Positions 9,667-18,832 are shown, counted from the first letter of the stretch. The stretch: 64,000 bases of DNA from Rahnella bonaserana (GCF_019049675.1 NZ_JAFMOW010000068.1:372001-436000), one strand, 5' to 3'. The notes: a model not told the origin generated them from the letters alone. Program-made: numbers and translations.

Positions 9667-9990
9667 TCACTCCTTCCAGAGAATGTGGCACAGCTTGTGA
9701 TCTTTTTCGCGACACAGCAGAACACGGGCAAAAATATCATTAATCGGCTGATCTTCAGCGTCAGCAAGACCAATCACCACTTCAGCGAAGAAGTCAGGAT
9801 TCAGATCGTAATCCACATGCTCAACCCAGTCTTCTGCGGGATCATATAATTCAGCGCCGCCGCGTTCTTCAAATTGCAGATTGAAGATCAGGATATCCGC
9901 TGGATCCAGATTATCTCCGGCCAGTTCCAGAAAGATGTCGTAGGCTTGCTCAAGCGTTTCGTCTTCGGTCAGGCGATTATTAAGGTCCAT
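9667..9990 (-). CDS. yciU: YciU, acidic DUF440 (UPF0263) double-stranded DNA mimic protein
   Basis: This 107-residue acidic protein is the orthologue of E. coli YciU (109 residues; identical opening [20 protein letters not shown]). The family includes Haemophilus HI1450, described as a mimic of double-stranded DNA by virtue of its surface of Asp and Glu side chains. Here acidic residues are spread throughout, for example [19 protein letters not shown]. Its binding partner in this organism is unknown. It is transcribed towards oppF and shares the terminator there; clsA lies just downstream in the opposite sense of position, on the same strand. Confidence 0.93.
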   Translation of the reverse strand: MDLNNRLTEDETLEQAYDIFLELAGDNLDPADILIFNLQFEERGGAELYDPAEDWVEHVDYDLNPDFFAEVVIGLADAEDQPINDIFARVLLCREKDHKLCHILWKE

Positions 9991-10070
9991 ATCATTCTCG
10001 TTTACAAATAAGTGTGTTCAGGCTGAAACCAGCCGCTACTGAGCGTATTACATCATGCCCGTCGCGGCTT

Positions 10071-11531
10071 TTACAGCAGCGGACTGAAAAAGTAGAACAA
10101 ACGTTCAACGATGCGATGCCAGAAGGGACGCTTAAGCCAGGCTTCGACATCCAGCAGATGCGAACGGGCAATATAATCTTCCTGTACACGACCCAAATCG
10201 TCACCAAATCCGGCGTCATCAATGACCAGTGTTATTTCAAAATTCAGCCACAGGCTGCGCATATCGAGATTCACGGTACCAACAAGACTGAGCTGCCCGT
10301 CTACCAGAATACTTTTGGTATGCAGCAGGCCATCTTCGAACTGATAAATTTTTACGCCGGCTTCCAGTAACTCGCCAAAGAAGGCTTTGCTGGCCCAGTC
10401 GACCATCATCGAATCGTTCTTCATTGGCAGAACGATACTCACATCGACCCCGCGCTGTGCGGCCGTACAAATGGCGTGCAGCAGGTCATCGCTTGGCACC
10501 AGATAAGGCGTGGTCATCACCAGTTGTTCACGGGCGGAATATGTGGCGGTCAGTAGTGCCTGGTGGATCATATCTTCCGGGAAGCCCGGACCTGAGGCGA
10601 TCACCTGAATGGTATGGCCGCTTTCCTGCTCGAACGGCATCTGATTAAGATCCGGTTCCGGCGGCAAAATACGTTTGCCTGTCTCAATTTCCCAGTCGCA
10701 GGAATACACAATGCCCATAGTCGTGGCGACCGGGCCTTCCATACGCGCCATCAGATCAACCCACTGACCGACGCCAGCATCCTGTTTGAAGAAACGCGGA
10801 TCGACCATATTCATACTGCCGGTATACGCGACATAGTTGTCGATCAGCACCACTTTACGGTGCTGGCGCAAATCCATACGGCGCAGGAATACACGGAATA
10901 AATTTACCTGTAAGGCTTCGACCACTTCGATACCGGCATTGCGCATCATGGCCGGATAAGGGCTGCGGAAGAAGGCCACGCTACCTGCGGAGTCGAGCAT
11001 CAGACGGCAATGAATACCGCGGCGTGAAGCGGCCATCAACGACTCAGCGACCTGATCCACCAGACCGCCAGGCTGCCAGATATAGAACACCATTTCGATG
11101 TTGCTGCGCGCCAGTTCGATATCGCGCATCATGGCTTTCAGCACGTCGTCACTGGTGGTCAGCAGTTGCAGCTGGTTGCCTTTGACGCCCGCAATCCCCT
11201 GACGGCGTTCACAAAGCTGGAAAAGAGACGCAGCAATTTCACTGTTTTCCGTAGCGAAAATACGCTTGCAGTCTTTGAGATCATTCAGCCAGCGCGCCGT
11301 GGAAGGCCACATGGCTTTAGCACGCTCTGCACGTCGTTTGCCTAAATGCAATTCGCCAAACGAAAGATAGGCAATGATACCGACCAGAGGAATGATGTAG
11401 ATGATCAGCAGCCATGCCATTGCTGAAGGAACGGCCCGGCGTTTCATCAGAATACGCAGAGTCACGCCGGCAATCAGTAACCAGTAACCGAAAACCAGAA
11501 GTCCGCTGATTACCGTATAAAATGTTGTCAT
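10071..11531 (-). CDS. clsA: Cardiolipin synthase A
   Basis: ClsA joins two phosphatidylglycerol molecules to make cardiolipin and glycerol at the inner membrane. The call starts at [10 protein letters not shown] (11531), which gives 486 residues, the E. coli length; an upstream in-frame start would add eight residues without support. Two N-terminal hydrophobic segments lie at about residues 5-30 and 38-60. The two phospholipase D HKD motifs are present: [18 protein letters not shown] near residue 224 and [18 protein letters not shown] near residue 404. The neighbour yciU ends before it as in E. coli. Everything needed for activity seems intact. Confidence 0.97.
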   Translation of the reverse strand: MTTFYTVISGLLVFGYWLLIAGVTLRILMKRRAVPSAMAWLLIIYIIPLVGIIAYLSFGELHLGKRRAERAKAMWPSTARWLNDLKDCKRIFATENSEIAASLFQLCERRQGIAGVKGNQLQLLTTSDDVLKAMMRDIELARSNIEMVFYIWQPGGLVDQVAESLMAASRRGIHCRLMLDSAGSVAFFRSPYPAMMRNAGIEVVEALQVNLFRVFLRRMDLRQHRKVVLIDNYVAYTGSMNMVDPRFFKQDAGVGQWVDLMARMEGPVATTMGIVYSCDWEIETGKRILPPEPDLNQMPFEQESGHTIQVIASGPGFPEDMIHQALLTATYSAREQLVMTTPYLVPSDDLLHAICTAAQRGVDVSIVLPMKNDSMMVDWASKAFFGELLEAGVKIYQFEDGLLHTKSILVDGQLSLVGTVNLDMRSLWLNFEITLVIDDAGFGDDLGRVQEDYIARSHLLDVEAWLKRPFWHRIVERLFYFFSPLL

Positions 11532-11710
11532 AAAGGCGAAAAATCCTGTTCGCAAGCCGTCGGCGTGAGTGTACGTGAAAGGGGCATTTTTTTAACTAAC
11601 TTTACTCCAGCAATCAATCAGCTACCTCTTAAATCTGTATCCGATAATAAAAATGTCACTGCTCTGACATCAAGGTTAGACGATAACGGGGAAGAAGGAA
11701 AAAACAAGAC

Positions 11711-11738
11711 TTGGATCACAACGTCATCGGCCTATAAT
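11711..11738 (+). promoter_or_regulatory. Predicted promoter upstream of yciY
   Basis: TTGGAT and TATAAT are separated by 16 bp. The -10 element is a perfect consensus, and the start of transcription would fall about 85 bp ahead of yciY. The rest of the 296-bp clsA-yciY gap holds no convincing gene. Confidence 0.55.
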
Positions 11739-11827
11739 GACCCCGCAGTTTTTCCGCTTAAGACACTTTCTGTAAAAGAAACTCTTCCGTTAAAGAAGCA
11801 GTGACGGGCATCACGGGACATAAGTGA

Positions 11828-12010
11828 ATGAAACGCAGTAAAAATGAAGTTGGCCGGTGGCGTATGCTACGCCAGACTCAGCGCCGCAGAAGCCGCTGGC
11901 TGGAAGGTCAGTCAAGACGCTATCGTCACATCTACCGCATTCGCCAGATCCACCATCAGCAGCACCAGCGTTTGTCATTATATGCCGTAAATTACGAATG
12001 GAATTCCTGA
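11828..12010 (+). CDS. yciY: Small basic protein YciY
   Basis: This 60-residue, very arginine-rich protein is the orthologue of the E. coli small protein YciY (about 57 residues): both open with MKRS and share EVGRWRM and SRWLEGQSRR. The charge pattern suggests nucleic acid or ribosome contact, but no function is known. The ATG at 11828 follows GGACATAAGTGA, a weak to moderate ribosome site. It is transcribed divergently from clsA and converges on the zinc-ribbon gene that ends at 12011, with no base in between. Confidence 0.85.
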   Translation: MKRSKNEVGRWRMLRQTQRRRSRWLEGQSRRYRHIYRIRQIHHQQHQRLSLYAVNYEWNS

Positions 12011-12172
12011 TTAGCGGGATTTCGGCTGAAACAGTGCGCCGCATTTTTTGCAAACCAGCGTCGAGTTTTTGCGAACTTTTGCGGTCATCTGTTCTGAAAC
12101 GTAACCACATTCAGGGCATGTGACCTTCGTGGTCGTACTGGTTAGAAACTTCAATCCGTCGAAGAATGACAT
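12011..12172 (-). CDS. Small zinc-ribbon protein (YnfU-like)
   Basis: A 53-residue protein with two CxxC pairs, CPECG near residue 19 and CKKCG near residue 41, which should bind one zinc ion. The start at 12172 (MSFFDGLKFLTSTTTK) was chosen because GAGG lies upstream and the conserved fold begins here; the open frame continues 35 codons further upstream without family support. It resembles the YnfU-type small zinc-binding proteins of enterobacteria. Function is unknown. It lies next to a second zinc-finger gene on the same strand. Confidence 0.75.
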   Translation of the reverse strand: MSFFDGLKFLTSTTTKVTCPECGYVSEQMTAKVRKNSTLVCKKCGALFQPKSR

Positions 12173-12297
12173 AGGATATACCTCGTGGGCAGGGGTAGGC
12201 ATCCTAACACAGAAGCGATGAAAGCAATGTGACGACATTCGGGGAAATCGCGCCATGACATCATCGTCATGACGCAAAAGTTTTTGGCAGTCAGGAA

Positions 12298-12612
12298 TCA
12301 GTCGAACAGCTCTGAAAGAAAACTCTTCTTTTTGTAGGGCTTATGCGACGAGTAATGACCCCGGTTATCGTAATTGCCATGATGACGGTTGTCGTCGCGG
12401 CGGTCTCGCTCTACATAACGTTCAGGCTGAGGCCGTTGTTCCTGAGGAGCTTGTCCCTGAGCCGCCTGTTGATGCGCGGCGGACTTCTCGATGATTTTGT
12501 CCAGCTCACCGCGATCCAGCCAGACGCCACGACAGTCCGGACAATAATCGATCTCGATCCCCTGACGTTCAGACATCACCAGCTGGCTTTCTTTGCATAC
12601 AGGACATTGCAT
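12298..12612 (-). CDS. TFIIB-type zinc-finger domain protein
   Basis: This 104-residue protein starts with a compact zinc finger: CPVC at residues 3-6 and CPDC at 24-27, followed by RGVWLDRGELDKII. That pattern defines the zf-TFIIB domain family in bacteria, which has no assigned function. The second half is low in complexity: a Gln/Pro/Ala segment, then a stretch rich in Arg, Asp, His and Asn, and finally a Lys-rich SHKPYKKKSFLSELFD. The His/Asp-rich tail could bind metal or nucleic acid. The gene lies upstream of the small zinc-ribbon gene on the same strand, 125 bp apart. Confidence 0.75.
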   Translation of the reverse strand: MQCPVCKESQLVMSERQGIEIDYCPDCRGVWLDRGELDKIIEKSAAHQQAAQGQAPQEQRPQPERYVERDRRDDNRHHGNYDNRGHYSSHKPYKKKSFLSELFD

Positions 12613-12778
12613 ATCCGGTTCTCCGTTCGCTTATTGAGAAAATAATTGCGCAGGTAAATGAGTTGCTATCCGTAGAGTTAGACAGTTAGCTGGCGTAAGC
12701 AAAAGTAAAGTTGATTAAAGCAGGGGGGAGGACAGTGCTGCAGAAACGACGGACAGCCCGAAGGCTGCCCGCGAAATA

Positions 12779-13075
12779 TCAGAATACGCGTTTGAAAGGT
12801 TTAACGGTGACTGATTTATAAACGCCAGCCGCGACATAAGGGTCTGCATCGGCCCACACTTTGGCATCTTCGAGCGTTTCAAATTCAACAATCAGTACGG
12901 AGCCGGTCATTCCGGCAGCGCCCGGATCTTCACTGTCGATGGCCGGAGTCGGGCCACCGATCAATACCCGGCCTTGTTCCTGCAATTTTTTCAGACGTTC
13001 GATGTGAGCAGGGCGGGCTGCTGCACGTTTTTCCAGTGAATCCGAAACATCTTCAGAATAAATAACGTAAAGCAT
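12779..13075 (-). CDS. yciI: YciI family protein
   Basis: YciI is a small cytoplasmic protein with a ferredoxin-like fold, distantly related to dyp-type and muconolactone isomerase domains. A His-Asp pair is typically conserved in the pocket, but its substrate is unknown. The 98-residue product matches E. coli YciI in size and in the motifs [19 protein letters not shown] and GGPTPA, and ends with FKRVF. It is divergent from tonB, the same context as in E. coli. A hairpin of two CCC/GGG-rich arms at about 12751-12770 follows the gene and may end transcription, though its T-run is poor. Confidence 0.93.
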   Translation of the reverse strand: MLYVIYSEDVSDSLEKRAAARPAHIERLKKLQEQGRVLIGGPTPAIDSEDPGAAGMTGSVLIVEFETLEDAKVWADADPYVAAGVYKSVTVKPFKRVF

Positions 13076-13207
13076 GAGTCACCTTTAATTGGATTTTACA
13101 GAGCAATTTGCAGCATCCGGATGCTGTCAGAGCGTTTTACAGAATTAACATAGCTAAACCTGAAGCCGGGGGAAAGTGCTTTGCGTAGGATCAAAGCAAA
13201 GGTTATT

Positions 13208-13250
13208 TGAGAATAGTTGTCATCTCGGTGTTGAATATGATTGCTATTTA
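13208..13250 (+). promoter_or_regulatory. Putative Fur-box region of tonB
   Basis: Two AT-rich dyads lie 40-80 bp upstream of tonB. GAATATGATTGCTATTTAC matches the 19-bp Fur consensus at 11 positions and GAGAATAGTTGTCATCTCG at about 10. Iron control of tonB is established in enterobacteria; the exact site here is inferred. Confidence 0.5.
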
Positions 13251-13288
13251 CATTTAAACTTGCGGCTTCACGGGGAAAATGAATCATT

Positions 13289-14020
13289 ATGCCGCTAAAA
13301 AAGTTTAGATTTATCCGCAAGGTTACGATTCCGGTTGCGTTAGCTGTCAGTTTGCATGTCGCTGTTATCGCCGGCGTTTTGTATATGACAGTCGGTGAGT
13401 CGATCAAGTTACCGACGCAGGAACAAAAAGTGATGAGCGTGACGATGGTCAATCCCGCTGACTTTGCGCCACCTCCGCCGCCGCCTCAGGCCGAACCGAC
13501 GCCACCTGAACCCGAACCTGAGCCGGAGGTGGTGCCTGAGCCACCACCTCCGCCAGAAGCCGTGGTGATCCCTGAACCACCGAAACCAAAACCGAAGCCG
13601 GTTAAAAAACCCGTGGTGAAACCGAAGGTTAAGCCTGTTGAACGTCCGGTAGAAAAACCGACGCAAACTGTGCAAACCGCGCCGGTAACCAGCAGTCAGC
13701 CGGTAAACAAACCGTTCAGTCAGCCGCCAGCGTCAACCAATGCAAAAAGTGACAGCGGGCCGCGCCCTCTGCAGCGCGGACAGCCTGGTTATCCGGCACG
13801 AGCTTTGGCCCTGCGTATCGAAGGTCGTGTACGGGTGCAATTTGATGTAGACAGCGACGGTCGCGTGCAGAATATCCGCGTGTTGTCAGCCGAACCGCGC
13901 AACATGTTTGAGCGCGAAGTGAAGCAGGCGATGAACAAATGGCGTTATGAGCCTAAAGCGGCAAGTAACCTGATTGTTAATCTGGTGTTCAAAATCAAAG
14001 GTGGCAGCAGCGTGGAGTAA
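13289..14020 (+). CDS. tonB: Energy transducer TonB
   Basis: TonB links the proton motive force, via ExbB-ExbD, to outer membrane receptors for siderophores and cobalamin. The 243-residue chain has an N-terminal signal anchor (residues 11-33, containing SLHVAV with the essential Ser-His pair), a long periplasmic Pro/Glu then Pro/Lys spacer (about residues 60-125), and a C-terminal receptor-binding domain with YPARALALRIEGRVRVQF and NKWRYEP. An ATG ten bases upstream is out of frame and stops quickly, so 13289 is the start. It is transcribed divergently from yciI and ends at a terminator shared with yciA. Confidence 0.96.
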   Translation: MPLKKFRFIRKVTIPVALAVSLHVAVIAGVLYMTVGESIKLPTQEQKVMSVTMVNPADFAPPPPPPQAEPTPPEPEPEPEVVPEPPPPPEAVVIPEPPKPKPKPVKKPVVKPKVKPVERPVEKPTQTVQTAPVTSSQPVNKPFSQPPASTNAKSDSGPRPLQRGQPGYPARALALRIEGRVRVQFDVDSDGRVQNIRVLSAEPRNMFEREVKQAMNKWRYEPKAASNLIVNLVFKIKGGSSVE

Positions 14021-14054
14021 CACCTGCTGCGGGTTCTGACATTCAGCGCAATAA

Positions 14055-14085
14055 AAAAGGTCGCCCCGTAAGGCGACCTTTTCGT
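14055..14085. terminator. Bidirectional terminator between tonB and yciA
   Basis: AAAAGGTCGCC and GGCGACCTTTT form a strong stem with a 6-nt loop. The A and T runs on the two sides allow use from both strands, as expected between convergent genes. Confidence 0.92.
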
Positions 14086-14108
14086 TTTTCAGCGTTTCAG
14101 GAAATGAC

Positions 14109-14549
14109 TCAGTCCTGAGAAACACCGTCTGAATCAACGCTGAAATTACTGCGTCCATCCGGTAACTGACGCGATTTTCCTTCGTCATCCACGGCGACAT
14201 AGGTAAAGACCGCTTCAGTGGCTCTGTAACGCTGTCCGATTGGCTCAGAAGAGACTTTCTTCACCCAGACTTCAACATTGATGGTAATCGAGCTGTTGCC
14301 GGTACGGATACAACGGGCATAACAGCACACAACATCACCGACCGCGACCGGCTTGAGGAATGTCATGCCATCAACGCGAACGGTCACGACGCGACCTTTA
14401 GCGATTTCCTTCGCCTGGATCGCGCCGCCCATGTCCATCTGTGACATCAGCCAGCCGCCAAAAATATCACCGTTTGCATTGGTGTCAGCGGGCATTGCCA
14501 GCGTACGCAACACCATTTCACCATTGGGTAAGCTATGTTTTTCATTCAT
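14109..14549 (-). CDS. yciA: Acyl-CoA thioester hydrolase YciA
   Basis: YciA is a hotdog-fold thioesterase that hydrolyses many acyl-CoA esters in the cytoplasm, with broad chain-length use. The 146-residue chain has the family core PADTNANGDIFGGWLMSQMD (residues 20-39), which carries the catalytic Asp, and the following RVVTVRVDGMTFLKPV. Size and sequence match E. coli and Haemophilus YciA. It follows yciB on the same strand by 64 bp, in the conserved order yciC-yciB-yciA. Confidence 0.95.
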   Translation of the reverse strand: MNEKHSLPNGEMVLRTLAMPADTNANGDIFGGWLMSQMDMGGAIQAKEIAKGRVVTVRVDGMTFLKPVAVGDVVCCYARCIRTGNSSITINVEVWVKKVSSEPIGQRYRATEAVFTYVAVDDEGKSRQLPDGRSNFSVDSDGVSQD

Positions 14550-14613
14550 TTATTGGGCTTCACACTGTCTAAAGATTAAGGCCTTTCAAAGAAAGGCCCG
14601 TGCAAAAGAATGC

Positions 14614-15153
14614 TTATTTTTTTTCTTCATCCGGCATATGCCGGTAAATATAGATACCACTTAACAGCGTAAATACCAGCGTCAGGACGGTCAGGCCAAA
14701 GACCTTAAAGTTGACCCAGATATTTTGGGGTAACCAGAAGGCGACATAGATGTTCGCCAGGCCGCACAGCAGGAAAAAGATCGCCCAGCTGATGTTCAGT
14801 TTATTCCACACGTGATCCGGCAATGTCAGCTCTTTACCCAACATACGCTGGATTAACGGCTTTTTCAGCACCAGTTGACTGATCAGCAGTGCGCCGGAGA
14901 ACAGGACGTAAATCACGGTCACTTTCCATTTAATGAATTCATCATTATGGAAAACCAGGGTCAGCGTGCCGAAAACCGCCACCATCGCGAAGGTGATTAA
15001 TGTCATCTTCTCGATTTTACGGTACAGAACCCAGGTAATCACTAACGCTAACGCGGTGGCAGCGATTAACGCGCCTGATGCGACAAAGATGTCGTAAAGC
15101 TTATAAACCACAAAAAAGACAATCAGGGGAAGAAAATCGAGGAGCTGCTTCAT
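14614..15153 (-). CDS. yciB: Inner membrane septation protein YciB (IspZ)
   Basis: YciB is a polytopic inner membrane protein that interacts with cell elongation and division proteins and affects envelope integrity. The 179-residue length equals the E. coli protein. It opens [21 protein letters not shown] and has about five hydrophobic segments; MPDEEKK forms a charged tail. It is downstream of yciC, from which it is separated by a terminator-like hairpin, so it may have its own promoter in addition to read-through. Confidence 0.95.
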   Translation of the reverse strand: MKQLLDFLPLIVFFVVYKLYDIFVASGALIAATALALVITWVLYRKIEKMTLITFAMVAVFGTLTLVFHNDEFIKWKVTVIYVLFSGALLISQLVLKKPLIQRMLGKELTLPDHVWNKLNISWAIFFLLCGLANIYVAFWLPQNIWVNFKVFGLTVLTLVFTLLSGIYIYRHMPDEEKK

Positions 15154-15206
15154 ACTTCATTCCATGTTTTATGTATGGGATGACTATACCGGAATCATTT
15201 CACGGA

Positions 15207-15240
15207 CAAAAGAAAAGGGCGCCTGAGCGCCCCTTAAAAA
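15207..15240 (-). terminator. Terminator after yciC
   Basis: On the minus strand GGGCGC and GCGCCC form a 6-bp GC stem with a 4-nt loop, followed by TTTTCTTTT. It lies between yciC and yciB. Confidence 0.8.
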
Positions 15241-15252
15241 CGTATGTCTATA

Positions 15253-16008
15253 TTATGCATGTAATTTCATGTAAAGACGGAACAGATAAATCAGCATAAA
15301 TGCACTGATGATATTGCTGACTGCCCCGAGAATGACGGCGCCAATCATCGGATTAAGTGCGCTCAGAACGCCGACAAACAGCATCAGAACCACTTGTGCC
15401 ACAATCCACAACATTACCGCCGGGGCCACCAGACGTACATTTGAGAAGGCCAGACGCGTACTCAGGCGCATCGCCCTGAAGGCACCCGTATTCTCTTTGC
15501 AGGCGATAACCGGGGACAACGCCCACGCAATCGCAATCAGGAAAGCAGGGACAAACAGCAGTGCCAGCCCGATACGGAACATCACACTGTAAATGAACAG
15601 CAAAATAGCCAGACGCGGCAGAACCGGCAGGGAAGCGGTCAGCACCTGAACGACACTGGCGCGTACGCCCTGAGAAACCAGCTGAATAAGCGTTAATACG
15701 CCGCCGACCAGAATGACGTTACCGGCCAGCGTGGAAAACAGTGCTGCCAGGCTATAGCGGAAAATGGCGCTTTGCTGCTCCGGAGTAATTTGCTGTTCGA
15801 TATAACCCATCATATCGCCGACGCTCATGCCGGTCATGTTGTTCATCAGTTGGCCGATAGCATCGATCTGCTCAGCGGAAGGACTTAAAACCCAGCTCAA
15901 TATGACGGTAATCAATGCGGCCAGAACCGAGAGCGCCAAAACGCTACTCATCTGATTACGCATAAAATTATAACTGTCACGGTACAACGTACTGGCCGTG
16001 ATAGACAT
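15253..16008 (-). CDS. yciC: Inner membrane protein YciC (UPF0259)
   Basis: YciC is a multi-pass inner membrane protein of unknown activity; in E. coli it has been linked genetically to envelope function together with yciB. The call starts at MSITASTLYRDSYNF (16008), which aligns with the E. coli start and has AAGGAG just upstream; the open frame itself begins 20 codons earlier. The 251 residues include about six hydrophobic segments and the conserved end AFMLIYLFRLYMKLHA. E. coli YciC has 247 residues. Confidence 0.93.
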   Translation of the reverse strand: MSITASTLYRDSYNFMRNQMSSVLALSVLAALITVILSWVLSPSAEQIDAIGQLMNNMTGMSVGDMMGYIEQQITPEQQSAIFRYSLAALFSTLAGNVILVGGVLTLIQLVSQGVRASVVQVLTASLPVLPRLAILLFIYSVMFRIGLALLFVPAFLIAIAWALSPVIACKENTGAFRAMRLSTRLAFSNVRLVAPAVMLWIVAQVVLMLFVGVLSALNPMIGAVILGAVSNIISAFMLIYLFRLYMKLHA

Positions 16009-16097
16009 GGACGCTCCTTGGCAAAAAGCAAAAATCAATAAGGCGGTGATTGTACCCTTTAAATACACTCCGCCGATAGTTTTGCGCTGATTTCCTG

Positions 16098-16499
16098 TCA
16101 GTCTGCCTGATGAATCTCTGCCTGCACAAGGCTAAGGAGGCTGAGATCAATTGCCGGTAAATCCACATCGAGTGGTGGCAGACCATAGTGTGCACGGGCG
16201 CGATCACAGGCCGGATTGGCAACGCCATTCAGACCTGACTGATCAAACTCGTGACAAGGTGTCGGGCGGTTAAGGTAAATGGAGCAGGAAACCGATTGTC
16301 CCACTTCGCCCTCCAGCGCTATACAACGTGGCGTCTTGCTGTTCGTGCCTTGCATACAGCTCAGAAAAGGGGTGGCTTGTTCTGTGAAAGCCTGAGGAAC
16401 AATGCCGCCAGCTTCTTCAGATTCGGCCCAATAAAATGAAACGCGGAAATAGGCGCAGCATGCGCCACAGGTCATACAAGGATTGTTAATTTCGCTCAT
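16098..16499 (-). CDS. YkgJ-type cysteine-cluster protein (UPF0153)
   Basis: This 133-residue protein has the N-terminal signature CMTCGACC (residues 8-15), the CxxCxxCC pattern of the UPF0153 family, plus later cysteines in [20 protein letters not shown] and CDRARA. Such proteins are thought to bind zinc or an iron-sulfur centre; no biochemical role is established. The family motif RPTPCHEFD is present. It lies upstream of yciC on the same strand, 89 bp away. Identification as a family member is firm, function is open. Confidence 0.85.
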   Translation of the reverse strand: MSEINNPCMTCGACCAYFRVSFYWAESEEAGGIVPQAFTEQATPFLSCMQGTNSKTPRCIALEGEVGQSVSCSIYLNRPTPCHEFDQSGLNGVANPACDRARAHYGLPPLDVDLPAIDLSLLSLVQAEIHQAD

Positions 16500-16625
16500 C
16501 TTGGGAAGCTACCGACTCCTTACGGCACCAAACCAAAACCAACATGTGTATGCAAATTACGCAGCGTCACTTTTTTTAGCAACTGAAATTACACCCGTTA
16601 ACAAATCTACAAAATCTCCTCATTT

Positions 16626-16639
16626 TTGATGTAGATCAA
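16626..16639. promoter_or_regulatory. Perfect FNR box upstream of ompW
   Basis: TTGATGTAGATCAA matches all ten specified FNR bases. It lies 152 bp ahead of the ompW start in the 291-bp gap that also separates the divergent cysteine-cluster gene. OmpW is known to be FNR-controlled in E. coli, which supports the call. Confidence 0.75.
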
Positions 16640-16790
16640 TTCCTTTGTTTTTATAGATTTAGATCGCTTTGCGGAAGATGCATTTTCTTACTTTTTGTTT
16701 TAAAGATGTGATCTCGCATTGATCAAACCATACCAAAGAGTAGGTATCATTCGCGCGGTTGATAAATAATCCACACAAAGGGAAGGGACA

Positions 16791-17423
16791 ATGAAAGCAG
16801 CATATTGGGCATTAGTCGCAGCAGCGGCATTTCCGGCAGTCGCGAGCGCACATCAGGCGGGGGATGTGATTTTTCGCGTAGGCACAGCCACGGTACGTCC
16901 GACAGAAGGATCGGATAATGTGCTGGGTCTGGGGTCATTTAACATCAACAACAACACTCAGATGGGCTTAACTCTGGGCTACATGTTCACCGACAATATC
17001 GGCATGGAGTTGCTGGCAGCGACGCCGTTCCAGCACAAAGTCGGTTTGCAAAGTACCGGGACAATCGCAGAAGTAAAACAATTGCCGCCGTCTCTGATGG
17101 CGCAGTATTACTTCGGTGACAGGCAGGACAAACTTCGCCCGTACCTCGGTGTGGGTATCAACTACACCACTTTCTATGATACGGATTTCAACCAGACCGG
17201 ACGCGATGCCGGGCTGTCTGATTTAAGCGTTAAAGATTCATGGGGCGTGGCAACGCAGGCGGGTCTGGATTACAACCTGGATGACAACTGGTTAATCAAC
17301 ATGTCTGTGTGGTGGATGGATATTGATACGGAAGTTAAATTCAAAGCCGGTGGCGAGCAGCAAAACATCAACACCCGGATCGATCCGTGGGTCTTTATGT
17401 TTGGCGTCGGCTATCGTTTCTGA
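16791..17423 (+). CDS. ompW: Outer membrane porin OmpW
   Basis: OmpW is an eight-stranded outer membrane barrel with a hydrophobic channel, implicated in passage of small hydrophobic molecules and in stress responses. The 210-residue precursor has a signal peptide with cleavage predicted after ASA (residue 20). Beta-strand patterns run through the mature part, with DNIGMELLAATPF, LMAQYYFGD and the C-terminal GVGYRF ending in phenylalanine, as expected for barrel insertion. The ribosome site is AAGGGAAGGGAC. It converges on the BON lipoprotein gene. Confidence 0.95.
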   Translation: MKAAYWALVAAAAFPAVASAHQAGDVIFRVGTATVRPTEGSDNVLGLGSFNINNNTQMGLTLGYMFTDNIGMELLAATPFQHKVGLQSTGTIAEVKQLPPSLMAQYYFGDRQDKLRPYLGVGINYTTFYDTDFNQTGRDAGLSDLSVKDSWGVATQAGLDYNLDDNWLINMSVWWMDIDTEVKFKAGGEQQNINTRIDPWVFMFGVGYRF

Positions 17424-17439
17424 TTTAAAAAAAGAACAC

Positions 17440-17470
17440 AAAAAAAGAGGCGCTTCGGCGCCTCTTCACA
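17440..17470. terminator. Terminator between ompW and the BON lipoprotein gene
   Basis: GAGGCGC and GCGCCTC form a 7-bp stem capped by TTCG. On the minus strand it is followed by seven T residues, so it should end the lipoprotein gene efficiently; the plus-strand T-run is weak. Confidence 0.88.
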
Positions 17471-17493
17471 TTTCAGTTTGCTGTATTAGCGGA

Positions 17494-17808
17494 CTATTTC
17501 ACCCGCATATCATTTTCAATCGAACGTACACCTGCCACGCCACGCGTCACTTCTACCGCGCGGTTCGCATCCGCTGTCGAGGTCACAAAACCACTTAACT
17601 GCACGCGGCCTTTAAAGGTCTCGACGCTAATCTCAGTGGATTTAATCGTTTTATCGGCCAGCAGGGCTGATTTAACTTTTGTCGTGACGACAGTGTCATC
17701 GATGTAACCACCGGTTCCTTCTGATTTTTTAGTCGGTGCACAAGCGGCAACAGCCATGACCACAACGGCTGCCATGCAGAATGCGGACAATGTTTTGAAT
17801 AGCTTCAT
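17494..17808 (-). CDS. BON-domain lipoprotein
   Basis: A 104-residue predicted lipoprotein. The start at 17808 (MKLFKTLSAF) is chosen because GAGAG precedes it; a start five codons upstream is possible. The signal peptide ends at the lipobox VAAC (Cys about 22). The rest is a single BON domain, similar to those of OsmY and related proteins: DDTVVTTKVKSALLADKTIK, then FKGRVQLSGFVTS and AVEVTRGVAGVRSIEN. BON domains bind phospholipid surfaces. With Pro absent and no Asp after the lipid Cys, it would be sorted to the outer membrane. A stress-related envelope role is likely but unproven. Confidence 0.85.
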   Translation of the reverse strand: MKLFKTLSAFCMAAVVVMAVAACAPTKKSEGTGGYIDDTVVTTKVKSALLADKTIKSTEISVETFKGRVQLSGFVTSTADANRAVEVTRGVAGVRSIENDMRVK

Positions 17809-17977
17809 AAAATAACTCTCCATGATTTGTTATAAAACCAAAAGAAACAACCTGTTAGCTGAGCAGATGATATCTCTCTCACATACGGTATCATTGATCT
17901 GCAGAGTAATTTTAGTTTGGATTATTGAAATGGGTAATACAAATTTAACGGGGCAAAAAAAAGTAAGAAATTAAAAG

Positions 17978-18016
17978 AAACAGAACCTTAGTCCCTGTAT
18001 GACTGAGGTTCTGTTT
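17978..18016 (-). terminator. trp operon terminator
   Basis: AAACAGAACCT and AGGTTCTGTTT form a long stem, extended by AGTC/GACT around a 7-nt loop, and on the minus strand it is followed by a T-rich tract. It lies just after trpA. Confidence 0.88.
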
Positions 18017-18025
18017 GAGAGAGGA

Positions 18026-18832
18026 TTAAGCGCGGGTCGCGGCTTTCATTTCACTGACGAAACGCGAAAGCTGAGCCAGCATTTCAGAAGGCTGATGCTG
18101 ATTGTTTTCGATGATACGCACCGTCGCTGAACCGGAAATAGCACCGGCTGCCCCTGCGGCCAGCGTTTCTTTCACCTGTGAAGGTTCGGAAATACCAAAG
18201 CCCTGCAACGGTGGCGCGGCATTGTACTCACGCAGCTTATCAACCATGTGATTCAGCGGCGTCAGCGCGCGCTTCTCCGTGCCGGTCACGCCAGCGCGGG
18301 AAAGCAGATAGGTATAGCCGCGACCATGAGAAGAAATCTCACGCAGCAAATCATCAGACGCATTGGGCGGGCAGATGAAAATTGGCGCAATACCGTGGCG
18401 CAATGCAGCGGCGCGGAACGGCGCAGATTCTTCAAAGGGTACATCGGCTACCAGCACAGAATCGACGCCTACTTCAGCGCAACGCTGATAGAACGTTTCG
18501 ATACCGTTATGGAACACCAGATTGGCGTACATCAGCAGGCCAATCGGAATGTCCGGATGCTTTTCACGGATGCGTGCCAGCATGTTGAAACACTGTGTCG
18601 GCGTCACGCCTGCCGCAAAAGCGCGCAGGTTAGCATTCTGAATCGTCGGGCCGTCAGCCAGCGGGTCAGAGAACGGGATACCCAGTTCCAGCGCATCTGC
18701 ACCGGCTTCAATCAGCGTGTCGATGATGGACAGTGAAAGCTCAACGCCCGGATCGCCCAGCGTAACGAAAGGAACAAACGCGCCTTCTTTTTTGCTTTCC
18801 AGACGTTTGAATAATTGCTGATAACGTTCCAT
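18026..18832 (-). CDS. trpA: Tryptophan synthase alpha subunit
   Basis: TrpA cleaves indole-3-glycerol phosphate to indole and glyceraldehyde 3-phosphate; indole is channelled to TrpB. The 268-residue chain has both catalytic acids, Glu49 in LELGIPFSD and Asp60 in DPLADGP, and the phosphate-binding GISEPSQV and [12 protein letters not shown] loops. The start codon overlaps the trpB stop (TAATG), giving one-to-one translation. It is the last gene of the trp operon. Confidence 0.98.
   Translation of the reverse strand: MERYQQLFKRLESKKEGAFVPFVTLGDPGVELSLSIIDTLIEAGADALELGIPFSDPLADGPTIQNANLRAFAAGVTPTQCFNMLARIREKHPDIPIGLLMYANLVFHNGIETFYQRCAEVGVDSVLVADVPFEESAPFRAAALRHGIAPIFICPPNASDDLLREISSHGRGYTYLLSRAGVTGTEKRALTPLNHMVDKLREYNAAPPLQGFGISEPSQVKETLAAGAAGAISGSATVRIIENNQHQPSEMLAQLSRFVSEMKAATRA

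Noticed and set aside
11565-11804. 79-codon frame between clsA and yciY
   Set aside because: It spans the predicted yciY promoter and has no family resemblance; the short frame is better explained as chance.
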